In this document: positions 17,568-25,636 of the stretch, piece by piece
How the letters are laid out: the number at the start of each line of letters is the position of its first letter
Position numbering within the stretch: the first letter of the stretch is position 1
Assembly (NCBI GenBank): GCA_025963875.1
Contig: JAOPZY010000086.1
Coordinates: 1 to 40,039, forward strand
DNA: 40,039 nucleotides
Direction: 5' to 3'
From: Actinomycetota bacterium
GTDB lineage: Bacteria > Actinomycetota > CADDZG01 > JAHWKV01 > JAOPZY01
Position numbers and translations under genes: made by a program
The notes under the pieces: generated by a model
The model's input: the letters and a program-made list of their open reading frames with translations, nothing else
Told to the model about the DNA's origin: nothing
The model's database searches: none

Positions 17568-18742
17568 CGGGCCGGCCGGTGCTGGATGAGCTCGCGGTAG
17601 ACCTCGGCTGCCTTCCCGGCGGCCTGCGCCCACGTGGGAGCGGGACGCTCCGAGGCCCGCCGCAGGGCCTCGCCGGTGGCCGGATCCGTGAGTGCCCGCT
17701 GGATGGCGGCGGCGATGGCCGCCGGGTCGGTCGCATCGAACCTTCCCTCGGGCACGGTGAGCTCGGCGATGGCGGAGTTGCCGGAGGCCACCACCGGCGC
17801 CCCGCAGGCCATGGCCTCGACGACGGGCAGACCGTAGCCCTCGTAGAGGGACGGGAAGACGAACAGGTCGGTCGATTGGTAGGCGGCAATAAGGGAGGGG
17901 TCGTCGACGTAGCCGGGCAGGCGCACGCGGCCCAGGATGCCGAGGTGACCGGCGAGCCCAACGACGAGCGTGCGCTGCTCCGGGGTCATGCGGCATGCGA
18001 CGACGAGCTGGTGGGCGGCACGCAGCTCCGGCGGGAGGAGCGCGTAGGCCTTCAGCAGGCCCTCGACGTTCTTGCGGTGGTCGATCCCGCCGACGTACAG
18101 GAGGAAGCCCGGCTCCAGCCCGGCGACCGCCTCCCCGGCGCGGGCGAATGCCTCCTCCCGGGAGGCAGGCCGGCGGAACGCCTCGGAGATGCCCGCCCCG
18201 ATAACCCGGATGCGGCCCGGGGAGACTCCCAGGCTGCGGACCGCCTCCTGCTTCGTTGCCTCGGACACCGACAGCACCCGGTCGGCGGCCCGGACGAGCT
18301 CCTCACGGGCCAGGTAGCGACGGCGGAGACCCGGGTCGGAATGATAGTGGTCCGGGAAGATCCTTGGAATCAGATCGTGCAGGGTGACCACCAGGCGGAG
18401 CCGGGCTGCCGCCATCGAGGCCGGCCAGATCCGCTCCAGGGCGGTCTCGAGCTCGAAGGGAGCGATGACGTGATAGATGCACGCCCCGGAGACGTCCACC
18501 CCGTTCGCCCAGGCAACCTTGCCGCTCGCCTTCAGCTCCTCGATGCCGTCGGGGGAGGGCAGGTCGGGATTGAGCACCATCGCCCCCACGAGGTCCGGGT
18601 GGCCCGCGGCGAGCGCTCTGGCGAACTCGAAGGTGTGGCGGGCGACGCCGCGCTCGGCGTAGTCCCGGTTCTGGATTGCCTGGAGGTCGAGGACAACCGG
18701 CCCTTCAGCTGCAAGCCCTCCGAGGTCCGTGACCGCCCTCAG
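17564..18742 (-). CDS. GT4-family glycosyltransferase with a probable CTG start
   Basis: 392 residues, closely related to module 1 of the double GT4 at 8474-10837. Matching segments include VVLDLQAIQNRDYAERGVARHTFEFARAL, IYHVIAPFELETALERIWPAS and LYVGGIDHRKNVEGLLKAY. The E-x7-E motif is SLYEGYGLPVVEAMACGAPVV. The frame is open to 19222, but that part lies over the coiled-coil gene. No in-frame ATG, GTG or TTG occurs between the upstream stop and the conserved LDLQA strand. The only candidate is CTG 18742, in a CTGA overlap with the stop of the coiled-coil gene. It places 17 residues before LDLQA, against 14 in the paralogue. Its own stop forms GTGA with the mannosyltransferase. It probably adds a hexose to a lipid-linked glycan. 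Confidence 0.9.
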   Translation of the reverse strand: MRAVTDLGGLAAEGPVVLDLQAIQNRDYAERGVARHTFEFARALAAGHPDLVGAMVLNPDLPSPDGIEELKASGKVAWANGVDVSGACIYHVIAPFELETALERIWPASMAAARLRLVVTLHDLIPRIFPDHYHSDPGLRRRYLAREELVRAADRVLSVSEATKQEAVRSLGVSPGRIRVIGAGISEAFRRPASREEAFARAGEAVAGLEPGFLLYVGGIDHRKNVEGLLKAYALLPPELRAAHQLVVACRMTPEQRTLVVGLAGHLGILGRVRLPGYVDDPSLIAAYQSTDLFVFPSLYEGYGLPVVEAMACGAPVVASGNSAIAELTVPEGRFDATDPAAIAAAIQRALTDPATGEALRRASERPAPTWAQAAGKAAEVYRELIQHRPAR

Positions 18743-19173
18743 CCGGCTGGAGCTGCCGGGCCGCCGCCTCCTGCTGCCCTGCCCGACGCCGACTTGGTGC
18801 GCCGGGGGGCCGGGCTGGGAGGCCTCTCGAGGGCATCCAGGCGGGTAGCGATCGACTGGAGCTGCTCCTCGATGCCGTCGAGGCGGTCTCCCAGCTGGGA
18901 GAGGAGGCGCCCGAAGACGGCGGTCGCCTCGTTGGCGGCGTCCATGTCGTCCTCGAGCACGCGGCGGATGTCGCGCAGCTCGGCCTGGAGTCCCGCTTGC
19001 GCCGGTGCGATGGCGTCGTTGACCGCAGCCCCGACCTCCTTGCGGAAGACCTTCCGTGCCGGGCGGACCGCTTTCGCCAGGCGCCGCTTTGCTGTCGTGA
19101 TCGGTCGTTCCTTTCTCGTCCGGACAAAAGTGGGCCGCTGAGGCATAGGACACCCCGTGGCCGGTATGTGCAA
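18739..19173 (-). CDS. Coiled-coil protein heading a glycosyltransferase operon
   Basis: 144 residues from TTG 19173, or 135 from ATG 19146. A basic N-terminus (KRRLAKAVRPARKVFRKEVG) leads into a long helix with heptads (LRDIRRVLEDDMDAANEATAVFGRLLSQLGDRLDGIEEQLQSIATRLDALE). The tail is low-complexity Pro/Ala/Gly/Lys. It has no enzyme motif and no membrane segment. Like the gene at 7869-8306, it sits immediately before a GT4 gene with a 4-nt overlap, here CTGA. A scaffold, oligomerisation or chain-length role is possible by position only. It is divergent from the FkbM gene with a 17-bp gap. Confidence 0.7.
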   Translation of the reverse strand: MHIPATGCPMPQRPTFVRTRKERPITTAKRRLAKAVRPARKVFRKEVGAAVNDAIAPAQAGLQAELRDIRRVLEDDMDAANEATAVFGRLLSQLGDRLDGIEEQLQSIATRLDALERPPSPAPRRTKSASGRAAGGGGPAAPAG

Positions 19174-19190
19174 GGCTAACGCGAATTACC
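19174..19190. promoter_or_regulatory. Very short divergent gap before coiled-coil and FkbM genes
   Basis: Only 17 bp separate TTG 19173 (minus) and GTG 19191 (plus). The sequence GGCTAACGCGAATTACC can be read as TAACGC on plus, 8 nt before GTG, and TAATTC on minus, 9 nt before TTG. Both would give near-leaderless transcripts from overlapping -10 regions. If the minus gene starts at 19146 the gap is 44 bp. Weak evidence. Confidence 0.3.
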
Positions 19191-20450
19191 GTGAAAAAAG
19201 AAACCGCCGAGGTCAGCCTCACCGTTCCGGGTGACCCCGAGCCACTCCTGCTGGCGGGACCGCCGGCGGACGCCGGCGTGATGGGTGAGATCGAGCATTC
19301 CGGAGGGAGCTACGAGCCCCACGTCATGCGCGCCCTCGGGCGGCTGATCGGTCGCGACGCCGTCGTGTTCGACGTCGGGGCCAACATCGGCGTCTTCGCC
19401 CTGGTCATGAGCCGGCTGGCGCCCAGGGGACAGGTGTTCGCCTTCGAGCCGGCCACGGAGAACTTCGCCTACCTGGAGAAGAACCTCGTCGCCAACGGTG
19501 CGGGCAACGTCGTCGCCGAGCGGTGCGCCGTCTACGACGAGAGCGGGACGGTTCCGTTCGTCTTCTCCCCCGCGTCGCCGTCGGGCTCGTTCGTCTCGCC
19601 GGGGGGCGGGCACGCCGGCGAGAGCCAGCCGGTCGAGGCGGTGAGCATGGACGACTACGTCGAGGGCCGGGGGCTCTCGAGGGTCGACCTCGTCATGGTG
19701 GACGCCGAGGGGGCCGAGATGGCCGTGCTGCGGGGGGCGGCCCGCACGCTGGGCAAGTTCCGGCCGGCCCTCCTGGTCGAGGTGAACCCGGTGTCGCTCC
19801 GGCGGTTCGGCGGCGCCTCCTTCCGCGACCTGGTGGACGTGCTCCGAAAAAGCGGCACGCTGTTCTCGATCACCGAGGGGGGGTTGCCGGCCCGCATTGC
19901 GACCGACCGCCACCTGGAGCTGCTGTTGCGGGAGGAGGGGGTCGTCGATGTCCTGTGCCTGCCGGACGGCCACCCTGCCCGCACGCTCGCCGCGACCGCC
20001 CGGGGCCGGAAGGAGCGCCTACGCCTGGAGGCGGCCTTCAACGACCGGGCGCCGCCGCACAACAACTTCGTCGTGGAGCCCTCGTTCGCCCTCGCTCCGC
20101 CGCCGGAGCCGGTGGAGGGACTGCCGGACCACGTCGTGTGGTTGACCCTGGAAGTCCGCAACACGAGCCCGTACTGGTACTCGAGCGACTTCCCCTACCA
20201 CCCGGTCCACCTGTGCTACCGCTGGGTCACGGACAACGGTGGCCAGCTGGATGTCATTGCGAACCGTGGCCGCTTCGAGACGCCCCTGGCCCCGGGAGCC
20301 ACGGGCACCGTGAAGATCGCCGTCCGCCTGCCCAAGGCCCCCGGCGAGTACCGCCTGGCGCTCACGATGCTGCAGGAGAGCTTCGCCTGGTTCGACGACC
20401 TGGATCCCTCCTTGCGCCTGATGCTCACAGGCACGGCTGCGCTCCCTTGA
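19191..20450 (+). CDS. FkbM-family methyltransferase fused to a beta-sandwich-like C-terminal domain
   Basis: 419 residues from GTG 19191. Residues about 45-240 are an FkbM methyltransferase: AVVFDVGANIGVFALVMSRL (motif I), VFAFEPATENFAYLEKNL, SMDDYVEG and VDLVMVDAEGAEMAVLRGA. FkbM enzymes O-methylate sugar hydroxyls or related groups. After a short link (RGRKERLRLEAAFNDRAPP) residues about 290-419 form a second domain (HVVWLTLEVRNTS, YHPVHLCYRWVTDNGG, APGATGTVKIAVRLPKAPGEYRLALTMLQESFAWF). It looks like an Ig-like beta sandwich of the type appended to glycan enzymes and to Wzt-like ATPases. It could bind the growing glycan; that is an inference. Confidence 0.87.
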   Translation: MKKETAEVSLTVPGDPEPLLLAGPPADAGVMGEIEHSGGSYEPHVMRALGRLIGRDAVVFDVGANIGVFALVMSRLAPRGQVFAFEPATENFAYLEKNLVANGAGNVVAERCAVYDESGTVPFVFSPASPSGSFVSPGGGHAGESQPVEAVSMDDYVEGRGLSRVDLVMVDAEGAEMAVLRGAARTLGKFRPALLVEVNPVSLRRFGGASFRDLVDVLRKSGTLFSITEGGLPARIATDRHLELLLREEGVVDVLCLPDGHPARTLAATARGRKERLRLEAAFNDRAPPHNNFVVEPSFALAPPPEPVEGLPDHVVWLTLEVRNTSPYWYSSDFPYHPVHLCYRWVTDNGGQLDVIANRGRFETPLAPGATGTVKIAVRLPKAPGEYRLALTMLQESFAWFDDLDPSLRLMLTGTAALP

Positions 20451-20521
20451 TAAGCGTTCGCGCCACCGATCCGTGTAACCTCGGGATCCGAACTGTGAGG
20501 CAGGCCTCGTCCGGTTGACCG

Positions 20522-20574
20522 TATCCTTGCCCACGACGGCACCGGGTGATCAGCAACCCCCAAAAGGAGCCTCA
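20522..20574 (+). promoter_or_regulatory. Probable -10 and Shine-Dalgarno deciding a TTG start
   Basis: TATCCT (20522-20527) may be the -10 of a promoter starting near 20534; no good -35 was seen. AAAAGGAG (20562-20569) lies 5 nt before TTG 20575 and supports that codon over TTG 20515, which sits upstream of the proposed -10. Confidence 0.5.
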
Positions 20575-21900
20575 TTGTCGACTGAACCGGGCGCCACGGA
20601 TATTCCAGCGCCCCCGCGTCGCCGAGCTGCACGAAGCCTGCCCGAGGACGCTCCGGTCGAAACGCCCGTCGACGAGGAGGACATCTGGCGATTGGCGACC
20701 GCCCTGTCCGGGGCGGTGTCGAAAGAGGACGTGGCGGTGGCGCTTGCGGAGGAAGGGGCGGCTGCGGGGGGCGCATCCTTCTCGAACATGGCGATGCTCG
20801 AATCCGAAACCAATCGGGTGAGCGTCGTGCACGGTTCGGTCCTGAACCACCGTATCGCCTCCCGGTGGGCCGAGTTCCACATCAACGATCAAACCCCCCT
20901 GTGCGAAGCGATGCTGTCCGGCCGTGCAGTGCTGCTCGGCTCGGCCGAGGCGGTCCGCGAGCGCTATCCCAACCTGCTCGCCGAAACGCTGGCCGCGTCC
21001 CTGAGCGCCACCGCCTCGTTGCCGTTGCAGACGCCCAGCGGCGTGTGCCTGGGGGCGATCGGGTTCGGGTGGCGGCGACCGCAGGCGTTCACACCCAGAC
21101 AGGTCCGTCGCCTGGACCTCATCGCCCAGATGGCCGGCCAGGCTCTGGACCGGGCGCTGCTCTACGAACGCGAGCGCGGCCAGGCGTCGGCCTGGGAACG
21201 CGCCGAGGCCCACCTGCTGCAGGAGGCGTTCCTGCCTCGGGTCCTGCCGCAGGCGGGCAGCCTCGGGCTCGCGGCGGCGTACCTTCCCGCCCGTGACGCC
21301 GCAATGGGCGGTGACTGGTACGACGCGTTCCCCGTCGACGGAGGGCTGTTCCTGGTCATCGGCGACGTGGCCGGCCACGGTCTGCGATCGGCGGCAGTCA
21401 TGGCGCAGCTCCGCAACGCGGTGCGGGCCTTCGCCGACGAGGATCCCACCCCGGAGCGGGTGCTGACCCGGTTGAACCGGATGCTCTGCCGCCTGGAGCC
21501 GGGCGAGACCGCCACCGCCATCGTGGCCGTGTGGAACGCAGCCGCTGGGACGATCGTCCGGTCCAACGCCGGACACCCTCCCGTCCTGCGCTGCCGGGTG
21601 GACAAGACGGACTTCCTACCGCCTGCCGCCGGCCGCCTGATGCTCGGGGTTGACCCGGACTGGGTGTACGTGGCGGAGAGCAAGGTGCTCAGGCCGGGAA
21701 CGACCCTGCTGTTCTATACCGATGGCCTCGTCGAGACGCGGGACCGGGGCCTCGAGGAAGGGATGGAAGACCTGCGGACGTTCGCCGAAGGCCTCCCGGA
21801 CCTGTTGCCGCAGGCGCTGTGCGACAGGGTCCTCGAGTGGCGCCTGGGGGCAGCCCGCCGGGAAGACGACATGTGCCTGCTCGCCGCTCGCCTCACCTGA
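20575..21900 (+). CDS. GAF-PP2C (SpoIIE/RsbU-type) serine phosphatase
   Basis: 441 residues from TTG 20575. Residues about 40-200 form a GAF-like sensor (VAVALAEEGAAAGGASFSNMAMLES, LLAETLAASLSATASLPLQ, RLDLIAQMAGQALDRALLY), followed by a linking helix (ERGQASAWERAEAHLLQEAFLP). Residues about 225-441 are a SpoIIE-type PP2C: AMGGDWYDAFPVDGGLFLVIGDVAGHGLRSAAVMAQLRN, SNAGHPPVLRC, LLFYTDGLVETRDRG and ARREDDMCLLAARL, with the metal-binding aspartates in GGDWYD, IGDVAGHG, YTDG and EDD. Such proteins dephosphorylate anti-sigma antagonists and link a signal to general stress sigma factors. No partner kinase or antagonist gene is adjacent. A tandem hairpin pair follows. Confidence 0.92.
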   Translation: MSTEPGATDIPAPPRRRAARSLPEDAPVETPVDEEDIWRLATALSGAVSKEDVAVALAEEGAAAGGASFSNMAMLESETNRVSVVHGSVLNHRIASRWAEFHINDQTPLCEAMLSGRAVLLGSAEAVRERYPNLLAETLAASLSATASLPLQTPSGVCLGAIGFGWRRPQAFTPRQVRRLDLIAQMAGQALDRALLYERERGQASAWERAEAHLLQEAFLPRVLPQAGSLGLAAAYLPARDAAMGGDWYDAFPVDGGLFLVIGDVAGHGLRSAAVMAQLRNAVRAFADEDPTPERVLTRLNRMLCRLEPGETATAIVAVWNAAAGTIVRSNAGHPPVLRCRVDKTDFLPPAAGRLMLGVDPDWVYVAESKVLRPGTTLLFYTDGLVETRDRGLEEGMEDLRTFAEGLPDLLPQALCDRVLEWRLGAARREDDMCLLAARLT

Positions 21901-21937
21901 GGCCTGTGTCGTTCCGAACGGCGGGGCCGGGCAGGCG

Positions 21938-21964
21938 GGCCCCCAGAGAGTCTTGTCTGGGGCC
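21938..21964 (+). terminator. Hairpin after the PP2C gene
   Basis: GGCCCCCAGA (21938-21947) pairs with TCTGGGGCC (21956-21964), 9 pairs with one bulged C, around an 8-nt loop. It lies 37 nt after the stop and directly before the nested hairpin at 21971. Confidence 0.6.
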
Positions 21965-21970
21965 GGCGTA

Positions 21971-22019
21971 GACGTTTGGCGTTTTTTCGTTCGCTGCGAA
22001 CAAATTTCCACCAAACGTC
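21971..22019 (+). terminator. Nested hairpin with symmetric 9 + 9 internal loop
   Basis: The outer stem is GACGTTTGG (21971-21979) with CCAAACGTC (22011-22019). The inner stem is GTTCG (21989-21993) with CGAAC (21997-22001) around CTG. The two arms are separated by T-rich CGTTTTTTC and AAATTTCCA, so the structure is symmetric about 21995. It lies between two co-directional genes with different promoters. Confidence 0.65.
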
Positions 22020-22120
22020 GAGCGCCGCCGATTCCACTGGGGAGTTGGCGCGTCGACAGAGACAGTTTGCCTTGGCAGGAGGGCGCGGATTCAGTAGCCG
22101 CGGCAGCTTTGGAGGTCCCC

Positions 22121-22147
22121 GTCACGTGACGCCCGCTGGCATAGGCT
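22121..22147 (+). promoter_or_regulatory. Leaderless promoter with a palindromic site over the -35 region
   Basis: TAGGCT (22142-22147) lies exactly 6 nt before ATG 22154, as at trpB. Upstream, GTCACGTGAC (22121-22130) is a perfect 10-bp palindrome covering the place of the -35 element, with no good TTGACA-like hexamer. This fits a regulated promoter; the regulator is unknown. Confidence 0.5.
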
Positions 22148-22153
22148 GGCGCG

Positions 22154-23224
22154 ATGCGCATGAGCCGGAATGAGCCATCCGGCCGGTCCAGCCGGGCGAA
22201 GCGGACGCTGCTGGGCGGGCTGGTCCTGGGCCTCCTGGGGGCCGGATGCGCAAAGGCCGTCGTGCCACCCAGCGGCGCCCTTACCTCCCGCACCGGCCAG
22301 GCGCCCACCGGCACGGCGTTGAGCGACATCCCCGCGCCCCGGTCAACCCCCACGTCCCCCCGCCCCCACGCACTGGTGGCCGTGACGACGGCGGGCAACC
22401 TGGAGTCGCTCGACCCGTCGACGGGCCACGTCGTCACGACGCTGGCTTCGGGCGCCGCGGGGGACGAGGTCTCGTTGACGCCGGACCTCGCACAGGTGTA
22501 CTTCGAGAACACCGCCGGATGCTTTCATCAGATCCTGAGCGTCCCCATCGGCGGCGGCACCCCCACGCTCGTCGCGGCAGGCAGCCACCCCACGGTCAGC
22601 CCCGACGGGACCAAGTTCGCCTACACCGTCGAACCCCTGGGCACCGGCTGTCCCGGTGGGCCAACCAACACCGCCACCCTGTACTACGTCGTCGTCCAGC
22701 CGATACCGGGGGGCACACCGTCGGTCTTCTCCCTACCGCCCTCACTCGTGATCGCCCGCCAGACCCGGAACGTGAACCACCTCTCCTGGGCTCCGGACAA
22801 CCGCCGCCTCGCCGTGTCGATCGACGGCGGCGCCGACAACAAGCAGTGGAACGCCTTCGTGATGGACACGACCACGGATCACTACTTCGTCCCGGCAAGC
22901 GGGCCCGGCGTCCCCGTCGAGCGGGGCGGCGATTTCTACTACCGGCAGGTGGTCTTCACGCCGAACGGGAACCTGTTCGCAAACATCGTCTGCTGCGCCG
23001 CGGCCAAGGCGCCGACCACGACGATCATGGCGGAGGTTGACCTCACTGGAAAGACGGTGCACCAGATCTCGTCCGGCCTGACCGACCGCGACCACACGAG
23101 CCTCGCCGCCGACGCCGGCGGCCACTGGGTGCTCTATCTCGCCGGAAGCGACCTGGTCGCCTCGGGGGACTCCACCGCACCCACCGTCCTCTCGACCGCG
23201 GGCTTCCTCGCGGCGGACTGGTAA
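22154..23224 (+). CDS. Secreted lipoprotein-like protein with beta-propeller (WD40/TolB-like) repeats
   Basis: 356 residues. A basic N-terminus (RSSRAKR) and hydrophobic core LLGGLVLGLLGAGC end in Cys32, giving an imperfect lipobox (Leu at -4, Gly-Ala-Gly before Cys). A Pro/Ser/Thr-rich linker follows. From residue ~75 short blade-like segments recur: ALVAVTTAGNLESLDPSTGHVV, LTPDLAQVYFENT, HPTVSPDGTKFAYTVEP, LSWAPDNRRLAVSIDGG and VVFTPNGNLFANIV, typical of TolB/WD40-like propellers. It is likely anchored outside the membrane with a binding or structural role. The ATG is fixed by a TAGGCT box 6 nt upstream. It converges on hypF with a 10-bp gap. Confidence 0.8.
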   Translation: MRMSRNEPSGRSSRAKRTLLGGLVLGLLGAGCAKAVVPPSGALTSRTGQAPTGTALSDIPAPRSTPTSPRPHALVAVTTAGNLESLDPSTGHVVTTLASGAAGDEVSLTPDLAQVYFENTAGCFHQILSVPIGGGTPTLVAAGSHPTVSPDGTKFAYTVEPLGTGCPGGPTNTATLYYVVVQPIPGGTPSVFSLPPSLVIARQTRNVNHLSWAPDNRRLAVSIDGGADNKQWNAFVMDTTTDHYFVPASGPGVPVERGGDFYYRQVVFTPNGNLFANIVCCAAAKAPTTTIMAEVDLTGKTVHQISSGLTDRDHTSLAADAGGHWVLYLAGSDLVASGDSTAPTVLSTAGFLAADW

Positions 23225-23234
23225 GCGCGGCGGT

Positions 23235-25544
23235 TCAGGAGCGGCGCAGCACGGCACCGGCGACCATCGCCTGGCCGAGGGAGATGCCGCCGTCGTTGGC
23301 CGGGACACGCCGGTGCCGGTAGGCGCTGAACCCCTCCGACTCCAGGCCGCACATGACCCGCTCCAGCAGGAGGAGGTTCTGGAACGTGCCACCCGAGAGG
23401 GCCACCTCTGCGAGGCCGGTGGCGTCCCGGACCCGGCTACACGTCTCCACCAGGGCGGCGGCGAGGCCGTTGTGGAACCGGGCGGCCGCCACCGGCAGGG
23501 ACGCCTCCGCTACCAGGTCCTCCGCCAGCGCACGGATGAGGGCGACGCTGTCGATCACCAGCACGCCGCCGGCGTCACCTACCGGGCACGGGTACGCCGA
23601 GGATTCGGAAGGGTCGGCCGCCTGCTCCAGCTCGATGGCGGCCTGGCCCTCGTAGTTCACCGTCCCCCGAAGGCCGGCGACCGCGGCGGCGGCATCGAAG
23701 AGGCGCCCGGCCGAGGACGTGAGCGGGGCGTTGACCCCCTTGACGGCCATCTCCAGCACCGGCCCCCATCGGGCGGTGGTGTCCCGCACGAACGGCAGCG
23801 GCAACTCCGCAGCGCCCGCCCCGAAGGCCTCCCGGAGGTAGTTCGCTCCCATGCGCCACGGCTCGCGGATCGCCGCCGCCCCACCGGGAAGCGCCACCTG
23901 CCGGAGGTGGCCCGCCCGCCGGAACCCTGCCAGGTCCGCCACCAGGACCTCGCCCCCCCAGATCGTACCGTCGGTCCCCCATCCCGTCCCGTCGAGGGCC
24001 AGCCCGATGACCGGGCCCGCCACCTGGTTGTCGGCCAGGCAGGCGGCGATGTGGGCGTGGTGGTGCTGCACCCCGATCAGCCGGCAGCCTTCCAGATCGA
24101 TCCCGGGCGGGGCTGGCGCATCGCCCGCCGCCTGGTCCACGGCCCACTTGGTCGCCAGGTACTCCGGATGCAGGTCGTGGGCGATGACCTCGGGATGGAT
24201 CTGGAACACGTTGCAGAAGTGCGCGACGCCCTCGATGAACGAGCGCATGGTCTCCCAGTTCTCCAGGTCGCCGATGTGGTGCGAGAGGAAGGCCCTCGTC
24301 CCACTGCCGAGGCAGAAGGTGTGCTTGAGCTCGGCCCCCGTCGCCAGCACCGGCGCCCCGAACGCCTCGGTGACCAGCAGCGGCTCGGGGGCGTAGCCAC
24401 GGGAGCGCCGCATCAGGTACTCCTCGCCCCGGAACGAGCGGGTGACCGAGTCGTCGCAACGGACGTGGATCGGCCGGTCGTGGGCGACGAACACATCCGC
24501 TATGGGGTCCAGCCGCTGCCGTGCGTCGCCGTCGACGTAGGCAATGGGCTCGTCCGAGTGGTTCCCGCTCGTCATGACGAGCACCCCGTGTGGGCCGAAA
24601 GCGTCGAGCAGGAGGTGGTGCAGCGGCGTGTACGGCAGCATGAAGCCGAGGAACCGGTTGCCGGGCGCCACCGACGGCGCAACCGCCCTCTCGGCGCCCG
24701 ACCGGCGCCGGAGCAGCACCACCGGTCGCCGGTAGCCGCTCAGCAGTGCGGCCTCGTGCTCCGATACCTCGCAGAGCTCCCGCACCACGTCGATGCCGGA
24801 TGCCATGAGGGCGAAGGGCTTGTCCTCACGGACCTTCCGGGCGCGCAACTCGCCCACGGCCTTCTCGTTGCGGGCATCGCAGACCAGGTGGTAGCCGCCG
24901 AGGCCCTTCAGGGCGACGATGCTGCCGCCGCGGAGCAAGTCGGCGCAGGCCCCCACCACCTCCCCGGGAGCGACCCCGGCAAGGTGGACGGCAGGCCCGC
25001 ACGCCGGGCACGCGATGGGCTGGGCGTGGAAGCGGCGATCGGCGGGATCCTCGTACTCGGCCCGGCACGCCTCGCACATCGGGAACCCGGCCATGGTGGT
25101 GTTGGGGCGGTCGTAGGGAATGTCCGTCGTGATGGTGAAACGGGGGCCGCAGTTCGTGCAGTTGGTGAACGGGTAGCCGTACCTGCGGGCAGCCGGGTCC
25201 CGGATCTCGGCGAGGCAGTCGTCGCACGTGGCGACGTCCGGGGAGACGAGGGCGAGCCAACCCGAGCCCGTCGCCTCGCTGGCGACGATGGAGAAGGCGG
25301 GCTCCCCCAAGGGAACGGCGAACTCGGAGGAGACCCGCTCGATGCGGGCCAGGGGTGGGGCAGTTTCGACGAGGTCCTGCAGGAAGGTGTCGATCGTGGC
25401 CGGCGCTCCCTCGACCTCGATGGTGACGCCGCCCGGATCGTTGCGGACGAACCCGACCAAGGCGAGGCGGTTCGCAAGGCCGTAGACGAACGGCCGGAAC
25501 CCGACTCCCTGGACAATCCCCTGGACCAGAACTCGAACCCGCAT
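23235..25544 (-). CDS. hypF: HypF carbamoyltransferase for [NiFe]-hydrogenase maturation
   Basis: 769 residues, normal for HypF, which turns carbamoyl phosphate into the cyanide-ligand precursor carried on HypE. Residues 1-90 are an acylphosphatase domain (GIVQGVGFRPFVYGLANRL). Next comes the full zinc-finger array Cys107-x2-Cys110-x18-Cys129-x2-Cys132-x24-Cys157-x2-Cys160-x18-Cys179-x2-Cys182. A YrdC-like domain follows (GGSIVALKGLGGYHLVCDA, DKPFALM). The C-terminal Kae1-like domain has GVQHHHAHIAACLADN, LALDGTGWGTDGTIWGGE and ALSGGTFQNLLLLE. ATG 25544 is set by TATCGT (25556-25551) 6 nt upstream. No other hyp gene or hydrogenase subunit is in the window, so it appears as a lone gene here. 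Confidence 0.96.
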   Translation of the reverse strand: MRVRVLVQGIVQGVGFRPFVYGLANRLALVGFVRNDPGGVTIEVEGAPATIDTFLQDLVETAPPLARIERVSSEFAVPLGEPAFSIVASEATGSGWLALVSPDVATCDDCLAEIRDPAARRYGYPFTNCTNCGPRFTITTDIPYDRPNTTMAGFPMCEACRAEYEDPADRRFHAQPIACPACGPAVHLAGVAPGEVVGACADLLRGGSIVALKGLGGYHLVCDARNEKAVGELRARKVREDKPFALMASGIDVVRELCEVSEHEAALLSGYRRPVVLLRRRSGAERAVAPSVAPGNRFLGFMLPYTPLHHLLLDAFGPHGVLVMTSGNHSDEPIAYVDGDARQRLDPIADVFVAHDRPIHVRCDDSVTRSFRGEEYLMRRSRGYAPEPLLVTEAFGAPVLATGAELKHTFCLGSGTRAFLSHHIGDLENWETMRSFIEGVAHFCNVFQIHPEVIAHDLHPEYLATKWAVDQAAGDAPAPPGIDLEGCRLIGVQHHHAHIAACLADNQVAGPVIGLALDGTGWGTDGTIWGGEVLVADLAGFRRAGHLRQVALPGGAAAIREPWRMGANYLREAFGAGAAELPLPFVRDTTARWGPVLEMAVKGVNAPLTSSAGRLFDAAAAVAGLRGTVNYEGQAAIELEQAADPSESSAYPCPVGDAGGVLVIDSVALIRALAEDLVAEASLPVAAARFHNGLAAALVETCSRVRDATGLAEVALSGGTFQNLLLLERVMCGLESEGFSAYRHRRVPANDGGISLGQAMVAGAVLRRS

Positions 25545-25550
25545 GCCATC

Positions 25551-25556
25551 ACGATA
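25551..25556 (-). promoter_or_regulatory. Leaderless -10 element of hypF
   Basis: TATCGT on the minus strand (25556-25551) is followed by 6 nt and ATG 25544, so transcription would start on the start codon. No Shine-Dalgarno sequence is present. Confidence 0.5.
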
Positions 25557-25618
25557 CGTCGAGGGGGGTCCAGGGCGGAGCGGATCACCCAATCAGCGGC
25601 ACGAGGTCAGCCAGCCGA

Positions 25619-25624
25619 TATCAT
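25619..25624 (+). promoter_or_regulatory. -10 element of the ABC exporter operon
   Basis: TATCAT (25619-25624) lies 12 nt before ATG 25637, giving a leader of about 6 nt. No Shine-Dalgarno sequence is seen. A matching -35 is not clear. Confidence 0.4.
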
Positions 25625-25636
25625 TCGCCTCAATCC

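Noticed and set aside
18743-19222. GT4 gene extended upstream through the coiled-coil gene
   Set aside because: That segment gives low-complexity Arg/Pro/Gly sequence with no homology, while the coiled-coil protein in the other frame has clean heptads.
20451-20521. Terminator between FkbM and PP2C genes
   Set aside because: Only a 5-bp GATCC/GGATC pairing was found, too weak to report as a terminator.
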